NCBI GenBank assembly: GCA_947172415.1
Contig: OX359192.1
Location: 5,210,501 to 5,274,500, forward strand
Direction: 5' to 3'
Length of the DNA: 64,000 nucleotides
Source: Chondrosia reniformis
Lineage: Eukaryota > Porifera > Demospongiae > Chondrillida > Chondrillidae
The number at the start of each line of letters is the position of its first letter. Position 1 is the stretch's first letter. Both the position numbers and the translations under genes were made by a program. Under the pieces are notes generated by a model that saw nothing but the letters and a program-made list of their open reading frames with translations, was not told the origin of the DNA and searched no databases. Positions 22,791-35,102 of this stretch are shown here, piece by piece.

Positions 22791-23270
22791 TAACTTCGAA
22801 CATCAGTTATTTAATGTACATATAGTGCTGTAACTCTGTCAAATGGACAGATATGAATCTGAAACTTTATGTCAGTATTCACAGACATATATGAAAGGTT
22901 TCCGATGAGTTTTGCAAATTTTTTGATATCTACCCAAATTTGCATTATCTCTCACCATACATTACAAAGCAGTAATTTAGTGTACATTTATATCCTGTTA
23001 GCTCATAAAATATATAAAAAGTCCATAAACCTTCAAAAATCTGTTTAATTTATGTATGGGCATATTCCATGAAAGCTTTATAGACATGCACTATATACTA
23101 TAAAATATATAGACTCTAATGTGGCCTTTCAAATTCAGTTTAAAGCCCTGAATCACCTTCAATTTCATAATCATATATTTTTGGTTGCCTCCTACACCCA
23201 CGCATGTGCACTTGATCTTGTATAAAGTGCACACAATATAGTACGTATACTGACTTGTACGTAGAAAACT

Positions 23271-24242
23271 ATGAATACAACAGGGGGCAATTTGTCAGCT
23301 CCAGCCTTTTCTGTTTTGAGTGCAGAGGATTACTTGACTTTAGATTTAGTGTGCCTCCTAATTGTGAATCCTGCTGAAGTATTTCTTACTGTTTTGGTCT
23401 TTGCAGCTGTTGTGAGGAGCAAGGTGTTCAAGGCAAGCATTCCTCAAAGAAACATTCACTTATGCATCCTATTATCCGGACTTTTGATGAGCATAGCAAG
23501 CGGAACTCTCACCCTGAGTTGGATCTTAGTTGTCAAGGGGAAAATAGAAGTTGGGATAGCTTTCTGCAAGGTGGGATATTACTTTATTCACATTGGTTTT
23601 AGCATGGGTAATGTACTACTGGCTACATTAGCAGTGATTATACACATTATAATCACCAAGGGAGTTCACAAGGTCAAAGTGCTTCATCTAAATATCGCAA
23701 TGCTAGTACAGTGGATGGTAGCTTTTGTTGTACCAATTCCATACTTCATTTCAAATGTTTACAAATTTTATGAGATATTTGATGGTGCCATCTGCTTTGC
23801 TCAGTTTCACACTTTGGGCTACATTCACAGCATTGGAAGTGCAATAGCTACAGATACAACTTCAAGAATTGTTTCTTTAGTAGTCATCATTGCCACAGCT
23901 GTACACGTAAAAAGAAACACCTACACTGATGGTGAAGTACTGTTGAAGGCTGTAGTAAAATTTACTGGACTTCTCTTATTGCAGAATCTTGTGGGACTGA
24001 CTTTATCTACAGTTGGCTACATACCAATTATTGGTTATGGCCACATACGTCTTCCATCACAAGTTATAGTTGCACTTCTATATCTGAACCTTTACTTCAG
24101 TTTACGTGTGCCAATAATTGTCCCCCCACTTCTCATGATTGCTGTGTATAAACCAATAATGAAAACTATTTGCTTCTGCACAACACCTGCCAACCCGAAA
24201 AGTAAAAGATTCTCAAAGAATACCAGCAGTTCAATTGCTTGA
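23271..24242 (+). CDS. Seven-transmembrane receptor (GPCR-like), copy 1
   Basis: Intronless, 323 aa. The N-terminus has two N-glycosylation sequons (NTT, NLS). Seven hydrophobic segments lie at about 25-48, 60-85, 95-122, 135-160, 185-210, 228-252 and 262-295. Cys in AFCKVGYY (before TM3) and Cys in GAICFAQF (loop 2) match the conserved extracellular disulphide pair of rhodopsin-like receptors. No DRY motif is seen after TM3 and no standard NPxxY; the tail has Cys residues (TICFCTT) suited to palmitoylation. I do not recognise a ligand class; it looks like a lineage-specific expansion. AATAAA at 24440-24445 could end the transcript. Confidence 0.8.
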   Translation: MNTTGGNLSAPAFSVLSAEDYLTLDLVCLLIVNPAEVFLTVLVFAAVVRSKVFKASIPQRNIHLCILLSGLLMSIASGTLTLSWILVVKGKIEVGIAFCKVGYYFIHIGFSMGNVLLATLAVIIHIIITKGVHKVKVLHLNIAMLVQWMVAFVVPIPYFISNVYKFYEIFDGAICFAQFHTLGYIHSIGSAIATDTTSRIVSLVVIIATAVHVKRNTYTDGEVLLKAVVKFTGLLLLQNLVGLTLSTVGYIPIIGYGHIRLPSQVIVALLYLNLYFSLRVPIIVPPLLMIAVYKPIMKTICFCTTPANPKSKRFSKNTSSSIA

Positions 24243-24494
24243 TTGATTTTCAAAGAATTCAGAAATGCTTAGAAAGCACTCTTCAAAACAGAAAGTAAAA
24301 ATTAGCTTCATTTACTATACTAATTGATCAAAACAATATTCATTATATACAGCGTACATATAATTCTTTTGTATAACAATTAACAACTCACTATTGTACA
24401 TTTGTGTGTATATACCCTTTTCTTTGCATTTTCTTTGTTAATAAAGCATTTCTGTTCCAATGATGCATGAGCTATATATATATGTATATTAGAA

Positions 24495-25200
24495 GTAGAG
24501 AAGTTAGAAGCCTTATTTCTAAGATAAGAGGAGGCACAGATAGACTGAGAGTAGAAGAGGGTAGATGGTCTAGAATAGAGAGGAGTGAGCATCTGTGTCA
24601 GCACTGTGAATCACAGGAAGTAGAAGACAGTAACCACTTCATTCTTAGGTGTGAAAAGATTAGTAATGAAAGAAGTAGCTTGTTTGAAGAGTTAGTACTC
24701 CTGCAAGCCTCAGTCAATGCCACTATCAGCTTTTCACTATGTAGTTTACTATCAAATTCAGCAACCCTCTCTCTTAAAATTGAGTTTTTAATATTAAAAA
24801 TGTGGAAAAGACGAAACTACGTTGGATAATAACCCCATGGCTCCCTCCCCTGTGTATATTTCACTTATATTTTATGGATATTTTATTGCTTTCTTATTAC
24901 TTTTGTGTATGCATGCACCTACATTATCTACATTACCCACATGACCCCACTCTGTAAATCACCCTTCACCCTTTATTTCACTTGAACTAAATAAAGCGCC
25001 ACCTCTGAACTTGGCACTTGTGTATGTGACTGTTTGGGAAGTGCGGCCTGGTAGTCTTAAGTGGCGAGGGCTTAATGTGCCCAGGCAGTCGGGCTATGGA
25101 CCTGGGCGGACGGCCTGGTAGCCTTAAGTGGCGATGGTTTATACGTGTCCAGTATAGCCCCGTGCCCCTTAACCAGAACTGGTTGGCATTTATCTACACC
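24495..25200 (+). mobile_element. LINE 3' fragment (ORF2 C-terminus plus 3' UTR)
   Basis: A frame to 24829 reads RLRVEEGRWSRIERSEHLC followed by a CX2C...HX4C knuckle (HFILRC), the usual C-terminal zinc motif of LINE ORF2, and stops after KRRNYVG. The following 3' UTR has two copies of CGGCCTGGTAG(T/C)CTTAAG (near 25047 and 25109) and ends with CCCGTGCCCCTTAACCAGAA, related to 55560-55606. 5'-truncated; no target duplication identified. Confidence 0.8.
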
Positions 25201-25299
25201 TTATAATTAATGTATGTACATGCATGGGCACTTTAATAATATATATATTGTATAATATATACATCTAAAAAGTATACGCTATATACACAGTATATAAAG

Positions 25300-25590
25300 A
25301 CAGAAAACACTGATTTACAGGTCATATATCTCCCAGAGGAAAAATTAGCCAGAAAATCACTGGACTAAGTGTAATTCAGTATCACTGTTAGTGGGGAAAC
25401 TCAAGGAGGGACTACGTATATACTGTAAGTCCCGGAACTGGGTTCTTGGAAGCTGGAAAAACCTACTGGAGTCTTCCTACTTCAGACAAGAGGGTGAGGA
25501 AGGAGAATTTGAAGGGGAAGGGAATGGGGAAGATTCAGTGGGTGAGGAGAATATGGAAGATGATTCTAATGGCAATCTCTGAGCTTATCC
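25300..25590 (+). pseudogene. MSH6-derived exon fragment (+)
   Basis: An open stretch at 25391-25582 encodes LKEGLRIYCKSRNW, then LLESSYFRQEGEE, then an acidic run. LKEGL and LLESSYFRQ match the MSH6 connector region (vertebrate QEGL and LLEEEYFRE). It is the reverse complement of the segments at 28900-29110 and 30945-31175. No neighbouring MSH6 exons continue on this strand. Confidence 0.65.
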
Positions 25591-26449
25591 GTACAATTCA
25601 CAAATCATAATTAATAGAACATTTCAGTCCGTGGACCTTCATTAGCTAAACATAATCAACAGTTCATTTATAGAGGTGAGAAGTGACATGATTTGAGGAC
25701 TTAGAAATGCTTTGAAAGAACTCTTCGAACAGAGAGAAAACATTGGCTTCATTACTACTGATTGATCAAAACATTAGAGCATATTAGAGCATATATATAA
25801 TTATTATTGTTTTTATAATATTGGTTATATATATCTTATTACATCATGTAATATATATAAATAGCATTTTATGCATATGCATGGTATATATACAAAACTA
25901 CATGTACTGTGTTTTCTGTCAGATCGAGTTGCTTATCATACGTACTGTATTAACTGGGTTAACTTTTTTCAAAATGGTAGGCATACATACTGTATTTCTT
26001 TGATGAGACACCTCTATAAATCACCCACTCCATATTCTAGAATTAATTATTCTCCAATACTTTACTATATGCATATATGACATAGACATAAACATTTATG
26101 AATTGAAATCAACATAAATCCTTTTACAAGCGAGTAATTGGGTTAGCTCTCATTAACAACCAATTTGCAAATGCAATATAATAAGTGACCTTCTCTCCTT
26201 TAAATCAATCATGCATATCATAATAATTGTCATGCAATTTAATAACTTATAATAACTTGTGTGAAATCATGCATATAGGTAATTTTTTGATTGGTTTGTT
26301 TACAGGCTGCCTGTATATTTATATATGTATGTTGGATCGCATAAGTTTTAAACTATAGAGGTGCTAATCTAATTGGTTGTTAATAAGGAATGCTGTCACA
26401 GGACACTCTACAGATCCAGTATTTCCAGAATCACATTAATAGTGATTAC
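25591..26449. other. AT-rich flank, no gene
   Basis: Related to the 3' flanks of receptor copies 2 and 3. It is the empty site for the insertions at 38739-39103 and 49963-50339 (near 26158-26170). Nothing coding recognised. Confidence 0.55.
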
Positions 26450-26935
26450 CTACAAAAGGTTCCATGTTGCAGTAGACCCGATGAATACGAATACTTCCTT
26501 CATTTTCAGTAGCCAGACAGTACAGTCCATTGGTAGCCTCACTGTTGCACTGGTAGATCTCACCACATGACTTTGTGGCTCAATTGGAAGTGGATCCATG
26601 CAAGACCAGTACAATGTTGTGCAATAGAACCCATCTTCTTTTCAGTGAAGTTCCTGATTGCAGCTTCAATGATATCATTTAAGTCTTCTTCAATGCTCTT
26701 CTTCAGATCTCTACTGTCAACAAAAGACAGTGAACAAGTCCCATGCAGGAGGTCCTGGCAAGCCATCCCTTCCATCACGACCTGGAGGACCTTGGAGGAT
26801 GCCACATCCATCAACAAACTCTGATGTTGCCATAGTAACATTGTCAGTATCAGGCTGAGGGGTTCTTATAGCAGGTTTGGCTGAAGTACCAACAAGGAAG
26901 ACCACTAGAATACAGACACCTTCAATAAATTGCAT
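26450..26935 (-). CDS. Secreted collagen-like / fibrinogen-type fragment
   Basis: ATG at 26935 begins a signal peptide (MQFIEGVCILVVFLVG) followed by a short Gly-X-Y run (GPPGRDGRDGLPGPP). A second frame gives SRDLKKSIEEDLNDIIEAAI, a possible oligomerising helix. After a likely intron of about 52 bp, a third segment reads SCGEIYQCN...GLYCLATE...RVYCNMEPFV, the start of a fibrinogen-related domain, ending at a donor near 26450. The step between the first two segments cannot be joined by an obvious intron, so an indel or degeneration is likely. No further exons were found, so it is probably partial or a pseudogene. Confidence 0.5.
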
Positions 26936-27839
26936 TTCTTCTTACAAACTCTAAACTGTGTCTGTGTGTGTTTTTATACCTGTACATTAGAACTATCTTG
27001 TTATTGTTTTTCAGTCAAAGGAATCTGCTCACACAGAACCTTGTAATGAAATTCATTGCTCATAAACCATAAACTTCCTGCTTTTGATCCACAAATTAGT
27101 TAGATAATTAAACTTGATTAAATATAGTCAACCTAGGGGTCAACAGAACATTTTAGCAGGTTACCCTACGAAATTATCTTCTCTTGCCCAATGCACATTT
27201 TCACACCTCATGAAATACCATATCGTGTACGTATGCCATCCATAAACATATGAAGAAGATGGCATCATTAATTTTCCATAACAGATGGAATCCTTACGGC
27301 ACTTTTCTCAGATATGTAAATTCTTATCCATGTACCTCCACCATGACATGTACTCCCCGTAACATGCAGTCCAGCATTTCAAATCAATTGTATGCAAGCT
27401 TCAGGAGTAGCTCACAAACAAAGGAATTTAGTCCTTATTAAATACGTATATAGTGATAGACTACATGCAGTAATAAAGTATATGAACAAACTTGACTGTC
27501 AGCAGGATTTTACAAATGGTTGAATTTACGTACGTATATGTAATAAGTCCTACTAACATTCGATTTCGTTCAAGTCTAATCAGTGAAATATGTCTAAGTA
27601 GTATGCATTAATTTATACGTACGTACTTGTACAATGTCTCCTCGTACAAGATAGCCCTAGCTGCTGTCTGGACTGTTGATGCTGTGTTTCTTTGATCCCA
27701 AAGTATTATCATCATGCTCAATAACATTTATTACTGAATGCAGATATACATATAAATAAGCCTACTTTAGATAGAATTTGTACATAGATATGTATATGCA
27801 TACACATAGCCATGCACTTAACATACAAGTCTGTTAGTC
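26936..27839. other. Intergenic, no gene recognised
   Basis: AT-rich with scattered TACGTACGTA motifs (27525-27625). Short ORFs such as 27250-27441 have no recognisable features. Confidence 0.5.
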
Positions 27840-29110
27840 TTTGAGAATATCCTTTGCCTCTAAAACTGCTTCGGGCATCATCATTAAATCTTCTATGGCA
27901 TCTAGCCTGTACATGAAAGATACAAAAAGAAGTCAATGACCTTTGTACCCAGTCTCTAACAGCCAGGCCAACCGTTTATTGATGACTTCTGCTTTGCAGA
28001 ACAGAGCCATGCAGTGCACTATCAGTCACTTGCTAAAGGGCATCACAGTGTGGTTAATTTTCTCAAGCAGAGTTCCCTCAGAGAAACCTCCTAAGGCACT
28101 TGTGATGTCAAGGTTCTGAAGTGTAGTACCATCTAGGACCTACAGTTATATTTCATATGTGTGTGTTCAAGGTTAAGACAATGAGATGGCTTTATTGGAC
28201 ATTTAAAGATGAACTGTCCATATTGGTTTGTTTTTGGGTGACAGAGAGGAAAACCCTGGTGGTGCTATATAGCTTTAGTTTTTTCACTGATTCAATATTC
28301 CTTCCTTTTAACATGTACGGTCATTCAATGACTACACAAAATATTGTATATTCACCATATGTTTTCTTGTTGCAACATAGTTGTCTAGTTCTTTAGGAGA
28401 AGTCCTCACATCCCGGTCAACTGGTTCATACAGTCCAAACCTCTTCAGAGAGACAATATTGTGATCAATGAGACATTTAATTTGCTAAGATACCAGACAC
28501 GCATACCAAGAATACTGATGGCCAACTCATAATTAGAAGAGGCAGTCAAACCTAAGCAACAAACAGAGGACCAATTAGCAAACAAAACAAGAATACTCCC
28601 TATACATATCACATATCACATGTATATATACACACAAGTTTAGGCTGAAGATTGAATTATAGGGTCTACAGCAAACATTAAGCATTCTATACAGCTACTG
28701 TTCATAAGCTGGTATGTTTGGGAAAAGAAAGTGTGTCCACTTTCAGTTCTACTAGATTTACTCAGCCATTGTGCAGGACACATAAAATGAATTCCTTAGC
28801 AACAGCAGTCTAGGGAGATGTATACATACGCACTTCAACACTCACCTGTGGACAACATATTCTGAAGAACAGAAGGTCATTTAAACTGGCTAACATCATC
28901 TTCCATGTTCTCCTCACCCAATAAATCCTCCCTATTCTCCTCCCTCCCCTTTCTCACCCTCTTGTCTAAAGTAGGAAGACTCCAGTAAGTGTTTAAAGGG
29001 TTTTCCAGCTTCCCGGAACTTGGTTCCGGTACTTAGTCCTTCCTTGAGTGTCCCTACTAACAATTGATGCTCATTTACATGTAGTCTAAATTTTGGGTTG
29101 ATTTTTCTTC
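27840..29110 (-). pseudogene. MSH6 pseudogene segment (several exons)
   Basis: MSH6 is the mismatch-recognition partner of MSH2. Read on the minus strand, blocks follow the normal order. About 29110-28855: EGLSTGTKFREAGK, LLESSYFRQ, and, out of frame, PSVLQNMLSTG. About 28566-28380: YELAISILGMRVWYLSK, then, shifted, CLIDHNIVSLKRFGLYEPVD. 28139-27972: VLDGTTLQNLDI, GTLLEKINHTVMPFSK, then in-frame TGA (28026-28028) where vertebrate MSH6 has Arg, then AEVINK. From 27906: RLDAIEDLMMMPEAVLEAKDIL, then stop. Retained intron positions indicate a duplicated genomic fragment, not a retrocopy. The stop and frameshifts make it non-functional. Alignment is from memory of the family. Confidence 0.8.
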
Positions 29111-29422
29111 TACATGGGATGTATATGACCTGTAATTCAGTGTTTCCTGTCTTTTATATACCATGTAGTATGCTATTATATACTTTTTAGATGTATATGT
29201 TATAAAAAATATAACAACAATAATATTATATAGCTCATGCATCATTGGAACAGAAATGCCCCATAACATATAACAAAGAAAATGTAAGGAAAAAGGTATA
29301 TAAACCATGTACAATAGTTAGATTTAATTATTTTACAAAAGAATTATGTGACTGCTGTAATGTGAAATATTGAATCAGTAGTAAATGGAGCCAATGTTTT
29401 CTTTCTGTTTTGAAGAGTGCTT

Positions 29423-29930
29423 TTAGAGTATTTCTGAATTCTCTGAAAACCAAGCAATTGAACTGCTGGTATTCTTTGAGAATCTTTTACTTTTTGGGTT
29501 GGCAGGTGTTGTGCAGAAGCAAATAGTTTTCATTATTGGTTTATACACAGCAATCATGAGAAGTGGGGGGACAATTATTGGCACACGTAAACTGAAGTAA
29601 AGGGTCAGATAATGAAGTGCAACTATAACTTGTGATGGAAGACGTATGTGCGCATAACCAATAATTGGTATGTAGCCAATTGTAGATAAAGTCAGTCCCA
29701 CAAGATTCTGCAATAAGAGAAGTCCAGTAAATTTTACTACAGCCTTCGATAGCACTTCACCATCAGTGTAGGTGTTTCTTTTTACGTGTACAGCTGTGGC
29801 AATGATGAATACTAAAGAAACAATTCTTGAAGTTGCATCTGTAGCTATTGCACTTCCAATGCCGTGAATGTAGCCCAAAGTGTGAAACTGAGCAAAGCAG
29901 ATGGCACCATCAAAGATCTCATTAAAATTG
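29423..29930 (-). pseudogene. Truncated 7TM receptor (TM5 to C-terminus), unit 1
   Basis: About 170 codons matching the receptor from NEIFDGAICFAQF to the end (KRFSKNTSSSIAWF...). The 5' half is missing: at 29930 the homology stops and MSH6-flank sequence (GGCTTTATTGGACATTTAAG) begins. No start for a full receptor. Confidence 0.85.
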
Positions 29931-29935
29931 GCTTT

Positions 29936-31175
29936 ATTGGACATTTAAGGTAAAACTATACATATTGGTTTGTTTTTTGGGTGGCATAGAGGAAAACCCT
30001 AGTATTAGTTTACCTACTTGCAAGCCTTAGTTTTTTTACTGATTCAATATTGAACATGCAGTCATTCAACACATATATTCACCATATGTTGTTATGTTGC
30101 GATGTAGTTGTCTATATAGTTCTTCAGGAGAAGTCCTCGCATCCTGGCCAACTGGTTCATACAGTGAAAATCTCTTCAGAGAGACAATGTTGTGATCAAT
30201 GAGACATTTGCTAAGATACCAGACAGGCACCGAGATCACTGACAGCTAACTCATACATAATCTAAAGAGGCAGTCAAATCTAAGGAAACCTCCATAAACA
30301 AAGGAGCAATTAACAAATAAAACAAACTACATTAGAGAGCTCCCTACTATATACATATCACATATAGACATACATGCATACACATACACACATTTTAACA
30401 ATAGCCTAGCACGGGCTCAAGTGCAATAAACTCCCCTTTTCATATCACATATATATACATAGGTTAAGGGTAAAGATAGAATCTACAACAAGCATCAAAC
30501 ATTCTATACAGCTACTGTTCATAAGCCTGTATGTTTGGGAAAAGAAAGTGTGTTTCCACTTTCTGTTCTGCTAGATTCCCTCAGCCATTACACAAGACAC
30601 ATGAAAGGAATTCCTTGGCAACAACAATCTTGAATATATGTACGCACTAGGTCATTTGAACTGGTTAACATCATCTTCCATTATAGAGGTTCATTGCTAG
30701 TTTTACGTAGTTAAGCCTATAATGGCAATCTCTGAGCTTATATACCTGTAGCAATTCACAGTTCACAATTAATAGAATGTTTTGGTCAAATCATGTCACT
30801 TCTCACCTCTATAAATAAACTGTTGATTATGTATAATTTATTTTAGCTAATGAAGGTCCACGGACCAAAATGTTCTATTAATTGTGAACTGAGAATTGCA
30901 TGGATAAGTTCAGAGACTAGCAATAGAGATTGCCATTAGAATCATCTTCCATGTTCTCCTCGCCCACTGAATCCTCCCCATCCCCTCCCCTTCAAATTCC
31001 TCTTCCTCACCCTCTTGTCTGAAGTAGGAAGACTCCAGTAAGTGTTTAAGGTTTTTCCAGCTTCCGGATCCAAGAACTTATTTCCGGGACTTATGTAGTC
31101 CCTCCTTGAGTTTCCCCACTAACAGTTGATGCTGAATTACACTTAGTATAGTGATTTTCTGGCTAATTTTTCCTC
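29936..31175 (-). pseudogene. MSH6 pseudogene segment, second type (unit 1)
   Basis: Minus-strand blocks match those of 27840-29110 but are more diverged: ITILSVIQHQLLVGKLKEGL and LLESSYFRQEGEEEEF near 31170-30960; YELAVSDLGAC, then, shifted, VWYLSKCLIDHNIVSLKRFS near 30280-30110. Internal frameshifts and stops. Confidence 0.7.
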
Positions 31176-31540
31176 TATGAGATATATAACCTGTAAATCA
31201 GTGTTTTCTGTCTTTTATATACTGTGTAGTATATACTTTTTAGATGTATATATTATACAATTTATATATAGCTCATGCATCATTGAACAGAAATGCCCCA
31301 TAACAAAAAAAATGCAAAGAAAAGGGTATATACACACAAATGTACAATAGTGAGTTTTTAATTGTTATACAAAAGAATTATATGCAATGAAACAAATAAA
31401 AAAGCAACCATAATATGTTAGACTAGAAGAATGCATGCCTACATGCCTACATAGGTGGCACATGTATGTTCCTGCAGTTGGTTCTATACCATGTAATTAT
31501 AGTCTAATCAAAGTAACCCAAAATGTTTCTATTCATGCAG

Positions 31541-31690
31541 TTAAAAAACAAGTATGGTGATGCTTTCATAAGAGGAAACAATGGTAAGTTCTGTTTTATA
31601 CATGTATTAGAGTGAACATATTCCTTATCATCTTGATCAAGTTGCTGTTTCTGTGTAGTGCTGTACATCAGTGTTACCAAGAGACGGTGA
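31541..31690 (+). pseudogene. LSM6 exons 3-4 fragment, unit 1
   Basis: Exons 3 (31541-31583) and 4 (31659-31690) with intact splice sites and stop, without exons 1-2 or a promoter. Both exons are intact at protein level (one synonymous GGA-to-GGT change). It marks the left edge of the founder block within the unit. Confidence 0.92.
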
Positions 31691-32755
31691 TGGATACATC
31701 TGTGATTGGTGTACAGTGCTAAATATAGTTACTAGCATTATTTGTTTTGTGATGTAACATCTGACACACCTTTGGCCAAAATTGTTTCAACACACTGATA
31801 AATGTGATCAACAAAACCACATTGCACTACGTAACATATTATTGACTAAATCAGCTATAGTACAAGGATTGCAGTAAAGATTGGTAACCCGAAAGGATTT
31901 CAGTCTCTTTTGTTGCATTTGAAATATACAGAAAGTTAAGCATGCAAGAAAGTATGTACATATATATGATGAAGATAGTCTGGAGTCCATGCTTGTGCCT
32001 TTGTTTTATGCGCAAGGATTACTAACTGCATGGTGCACGCTTATATCTTTGAGGTTATTCACCTAAACATACAGTTACTGCAATACAACTGTCGTGCATG
32101 TGTAAGTATGGGTATACTATATATGCCATTTTAATTACATAAAATGCATGGTTCCATGATCACTTCCATTACTCATAGATTTACCCGCTCTCCTGTGGTT
32201 GATGGTGGCCTGCACAACCAATTGGTTAAGGTGGCCCCTCCCACTGGAAACTTTGTTGGGTCTCTGATCAACTATTACTGACAAATTATTTGAAATAGAA
32301 ATTAGATTAATTGCTTCTTTAGCTGTTAGTATAACATAAATGGAGCATTGTCGGGCAATGGTACTTCATGGTGTCAGAGGTCTAGAGCAGTTGTTTCTTT
32401 TGTGTTTTAATTATATACCCTCTCATGGTGTTCAAGTATGTGGATGTTATTTCAGAAATAAGTGATGCCTTCAAACTGGGAATGTGATGCATAGGCTTCC
32501 TTGTATTATATGTAAGGCTTCAGCCTTTTGTACCATTGTGTGCAAGTTACATAACCCAGTAGCCATGCATAATCACCATACATTTAATTTGTATATACGT
32601 ACACTAAACATTTGTGTATACATTTTAGCACCCTCGTTATCCAGTCAGTGTATGACAGTGAATGACTGTTGTGCAATGATAGAATATTATAAGTGCAGGC
32701 TGTGAGAGACGATTCTAGTGCACAGGGTTCAAATATCTAATCATGGAGGGTCTCC

Positions 32756-34970
32756 CTAGTTCAATTCATACACTCCGTACTGGCAGTCCGGTGGATGTCT
32801 TCCGGTGCGACCATACACCAGCTCAGCACTGAGGTAGAGCAGGTACAGCATTACCACACACAGCATAATGGCCAGAGAGCCTTGGAGAGGTATGTAGGCT
32901 GCAAGGAAGAAGAAGAATGCTCCTCCAGATCCGTAGGCTGCCTTACCAAGTCCGTACACCACTTCCTTGTTCTCCTTACCAACAACACCTAAATAGACTG
33001 CAGAGCAAAGGGATAGGCTTACATGAGCTACCATTGACCTTATATGGTCAGTAAACTTAGTCTTGCATACTGTCGGAAAATTATTGGGCATATAGATAAT
33101 AGAGCGGTTCCTTTGGACGATCGAGCACACCGACAAGTCACTTTATTTAAGGCAATTATCGTTTCTTTTTTGTGAAACGTCACCTTAAATTAAAATTAAT
33201 AAAGTGACTTGTCGGTGTAGTCTTGCATACATTTTATAAATTATAAACTCCATTTTCAAGCATATATATGCTGAAGGTATTTGTTGATTCTTATAGTAAA
33301 GCTAGCTTTGTTCATAAATTATATTAAATACTTCCTAACAGTTTAATAGAGTTATATCTAAATACTTTCTAATGGAATTATATTTGAATACTTTCTAGCG
33401 AGGCTAGCGTACTGGATGGCAGTGTCTTGAAGGTGCCTTGTGACAGTCCCAGCACTATTGCTCCTATAAACACTACTGGAAAACTTGGTACGCGCAGCCA
33501 TAGGAACAGAAACAAGAAAAGGCAGGTTACACCTGTGGTTACCATGCCAACTAGAACACTTCGGGTAACATATATAGACAGGTGGGAGGAGCCATAAGAT
33601 GATACAGCAGTGCCCAGTCCCCAAACCATGGTTGCCATGCCAACATAACCAATTCCCAGACACTCTGCCACATAGTACTATATGAAAGACATAAATACCA
33701 ACCAAATGCAACCCTACCCCTGGATGGTAGGGTACCACTTACCTTTGGTCCCACTTTCATACAGTAAATTACATATATATATATACACATATGCTGTTGT
33801 AATGATACATATGACATAAGAACACACAAGTCTCCCAGGCACCCCCCCAGGGGTAGCCTATACCAATTGGGTTACCTGTGGGGGGGGGGGGTGCCTGGGA
33901 GAGTGTAAGATCTGATATCAGTATACATGACATACTACCTTTGAGAATATCCCAAAAAAGAAACTTGGCAATAATCCAGCATAAACACTCATTGGCAGAG
34001 AGAGAAACACTTTGGGTTTAACAATCATTCTAAGGAAAGTCTTTACTGACAGCTTTGTCTCTTGGAATACACTTGAACAGGATATGCCCTTCACTGTTAT
34101 GCACACGCTTGCCTCTCCTGGCATGGGTGGAATAATAGCTACAATGATGATGGCTCCTATACTTGTACAGGTTGCCGTGGCAACAAACCCATAGTAGGCC
34201 CAGGTTGATACCTCAGATGGAGATGTCTCAATGTCGCAAGATGTGTTGCTCATGTTGCTGTGAGGATTATCAGTAAGGAGCTGATCGGAGAGAAGGAACA
34301 GAGTGTTGACCAAACTGCCAACCACAGCAGAGAGATAGAAGGAGAAAAAGAATAATCCTTGATAGCGACTAAGGGTGTGCTCAAAGGAGACACCCTTAAT
34401 GTCCTTCATTCTTCGAGATGCAATTGTGAGAAATGACAGTGCTCCAATCCAAAAGAAGCTGGCAGTAAATCCGGTGGCAGCCGCTGCTGGTACCAGGGTA
34501 TACCAGGAGGGATAGAAGTTGGCACTAAAGAACATGAGGTAGCTAATGAAAGCAATCAAAATGGATATCTTCCATTCGAGCACTTTGACAACCAGAGGGC
34601 TCACAAAGAGACTGGAAGGTACAAAGGTCAACCACAAGCAGGCACTTGCAATGAATCCGATGTTTCCATTTAGAGACGTCATCACAGGGATGATCAAGAA
34701 ATAGCCAGCGTAGAGGAGAAAGGTGGCCAAACAGAGGGCGGCCACTCTCAAGTGAATTGTCAGGGCCGTCTGACCAATGCCCCCGGGTCCTTTACCATCA
34801 CTCCCGGGCCCTTTACCTTCACTCCCGGGTCCTTTATCATCGCCTTGATCCATTTTTCCGTCCTTGCCATTCAGATTTCCCTTGCAAGATTCGGCGTAAC
34901 TATTTTCTGGTAGTTCTTGATGTTCACCTGTGGAATTACTTCCTTTGTTTCGTTCCTCGTATCTCCCCAT
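32756..34970 (-). CDS. UNC93-like multi-pass membrane protein, copy 2 (intact)
   Basis: Three exons (34970-33939, 33677-33392, 32988-32756) sum to 516 aa. A hydrophilic N-terminus carries a Gly-Pro-Gly repeat (KGPGSEGKGPGSDGKGPGG). It is followed by about 11-12 membrane segments in an MFS-like layout. Family-type blocks include NFYPSWYTLVPAAA, RYQGLFFFSFYLS and ECLGIGYVG, matching UNC93A at equivalent places (FFASWYTLIP, QYFGIFFLIF, TLGIQFVGY). Sequons in the NMSNTS loop. UNC93 proteins are MFS-fold membrane proteins; UNC93B1 is a TLR chaperone, while UNC93A-type function is poorly known. Exon 2 contains SIYVTRSVLVGM, missing from copy 1. Confidence 0.85.
33127..33218. mobile_element. 92-bp MITE with 21-bp perfect TIRs (unit 1)
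   Basis: ACACCGACAAGTCACTTTATT at the left and its exact reverse complement at the right, in the last intron of UNC93-like copy 2. The third copy is at 44353-44444. Confidence 0.85.
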
Positions 34971-35102
34971 CGTCCTTTATAGCCATGCAATCAACTCGGG
35001 TATTAACTTGTATACAAAGTGGTTAAACACTGTTAGCATTAGTACAGGATTAATGTAGGTATAACTCTATTATTGTACATGTATAGGAACTGATTTAATA
35101 TT

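Larger units (their letters stand above)
17022..25000. repeat. Founder copy of the segmental duplication (approximate limits)
   Basis: From LSM6 intron 2 (shared sequence starts near AGCAACCATAATATGTTAG, 17036) through the UNC93-like gene and the receptor. It recurs at 31385-about 38350 and 42610-about 49570. It is diverged from them by many substitutions and indels, while those two are nearly identical to each other. The right edge is diffuse. Confidence 0.8.

Noticed and set aside
33551-33829. Extra UNC93-like exon encoding MKVGPK next to GTAAGT
   Set aside because: Direct splicing of exon 1 (ends 33939) to 33677 keeps phase and matches the family; adding the extra exon breaks the frame.
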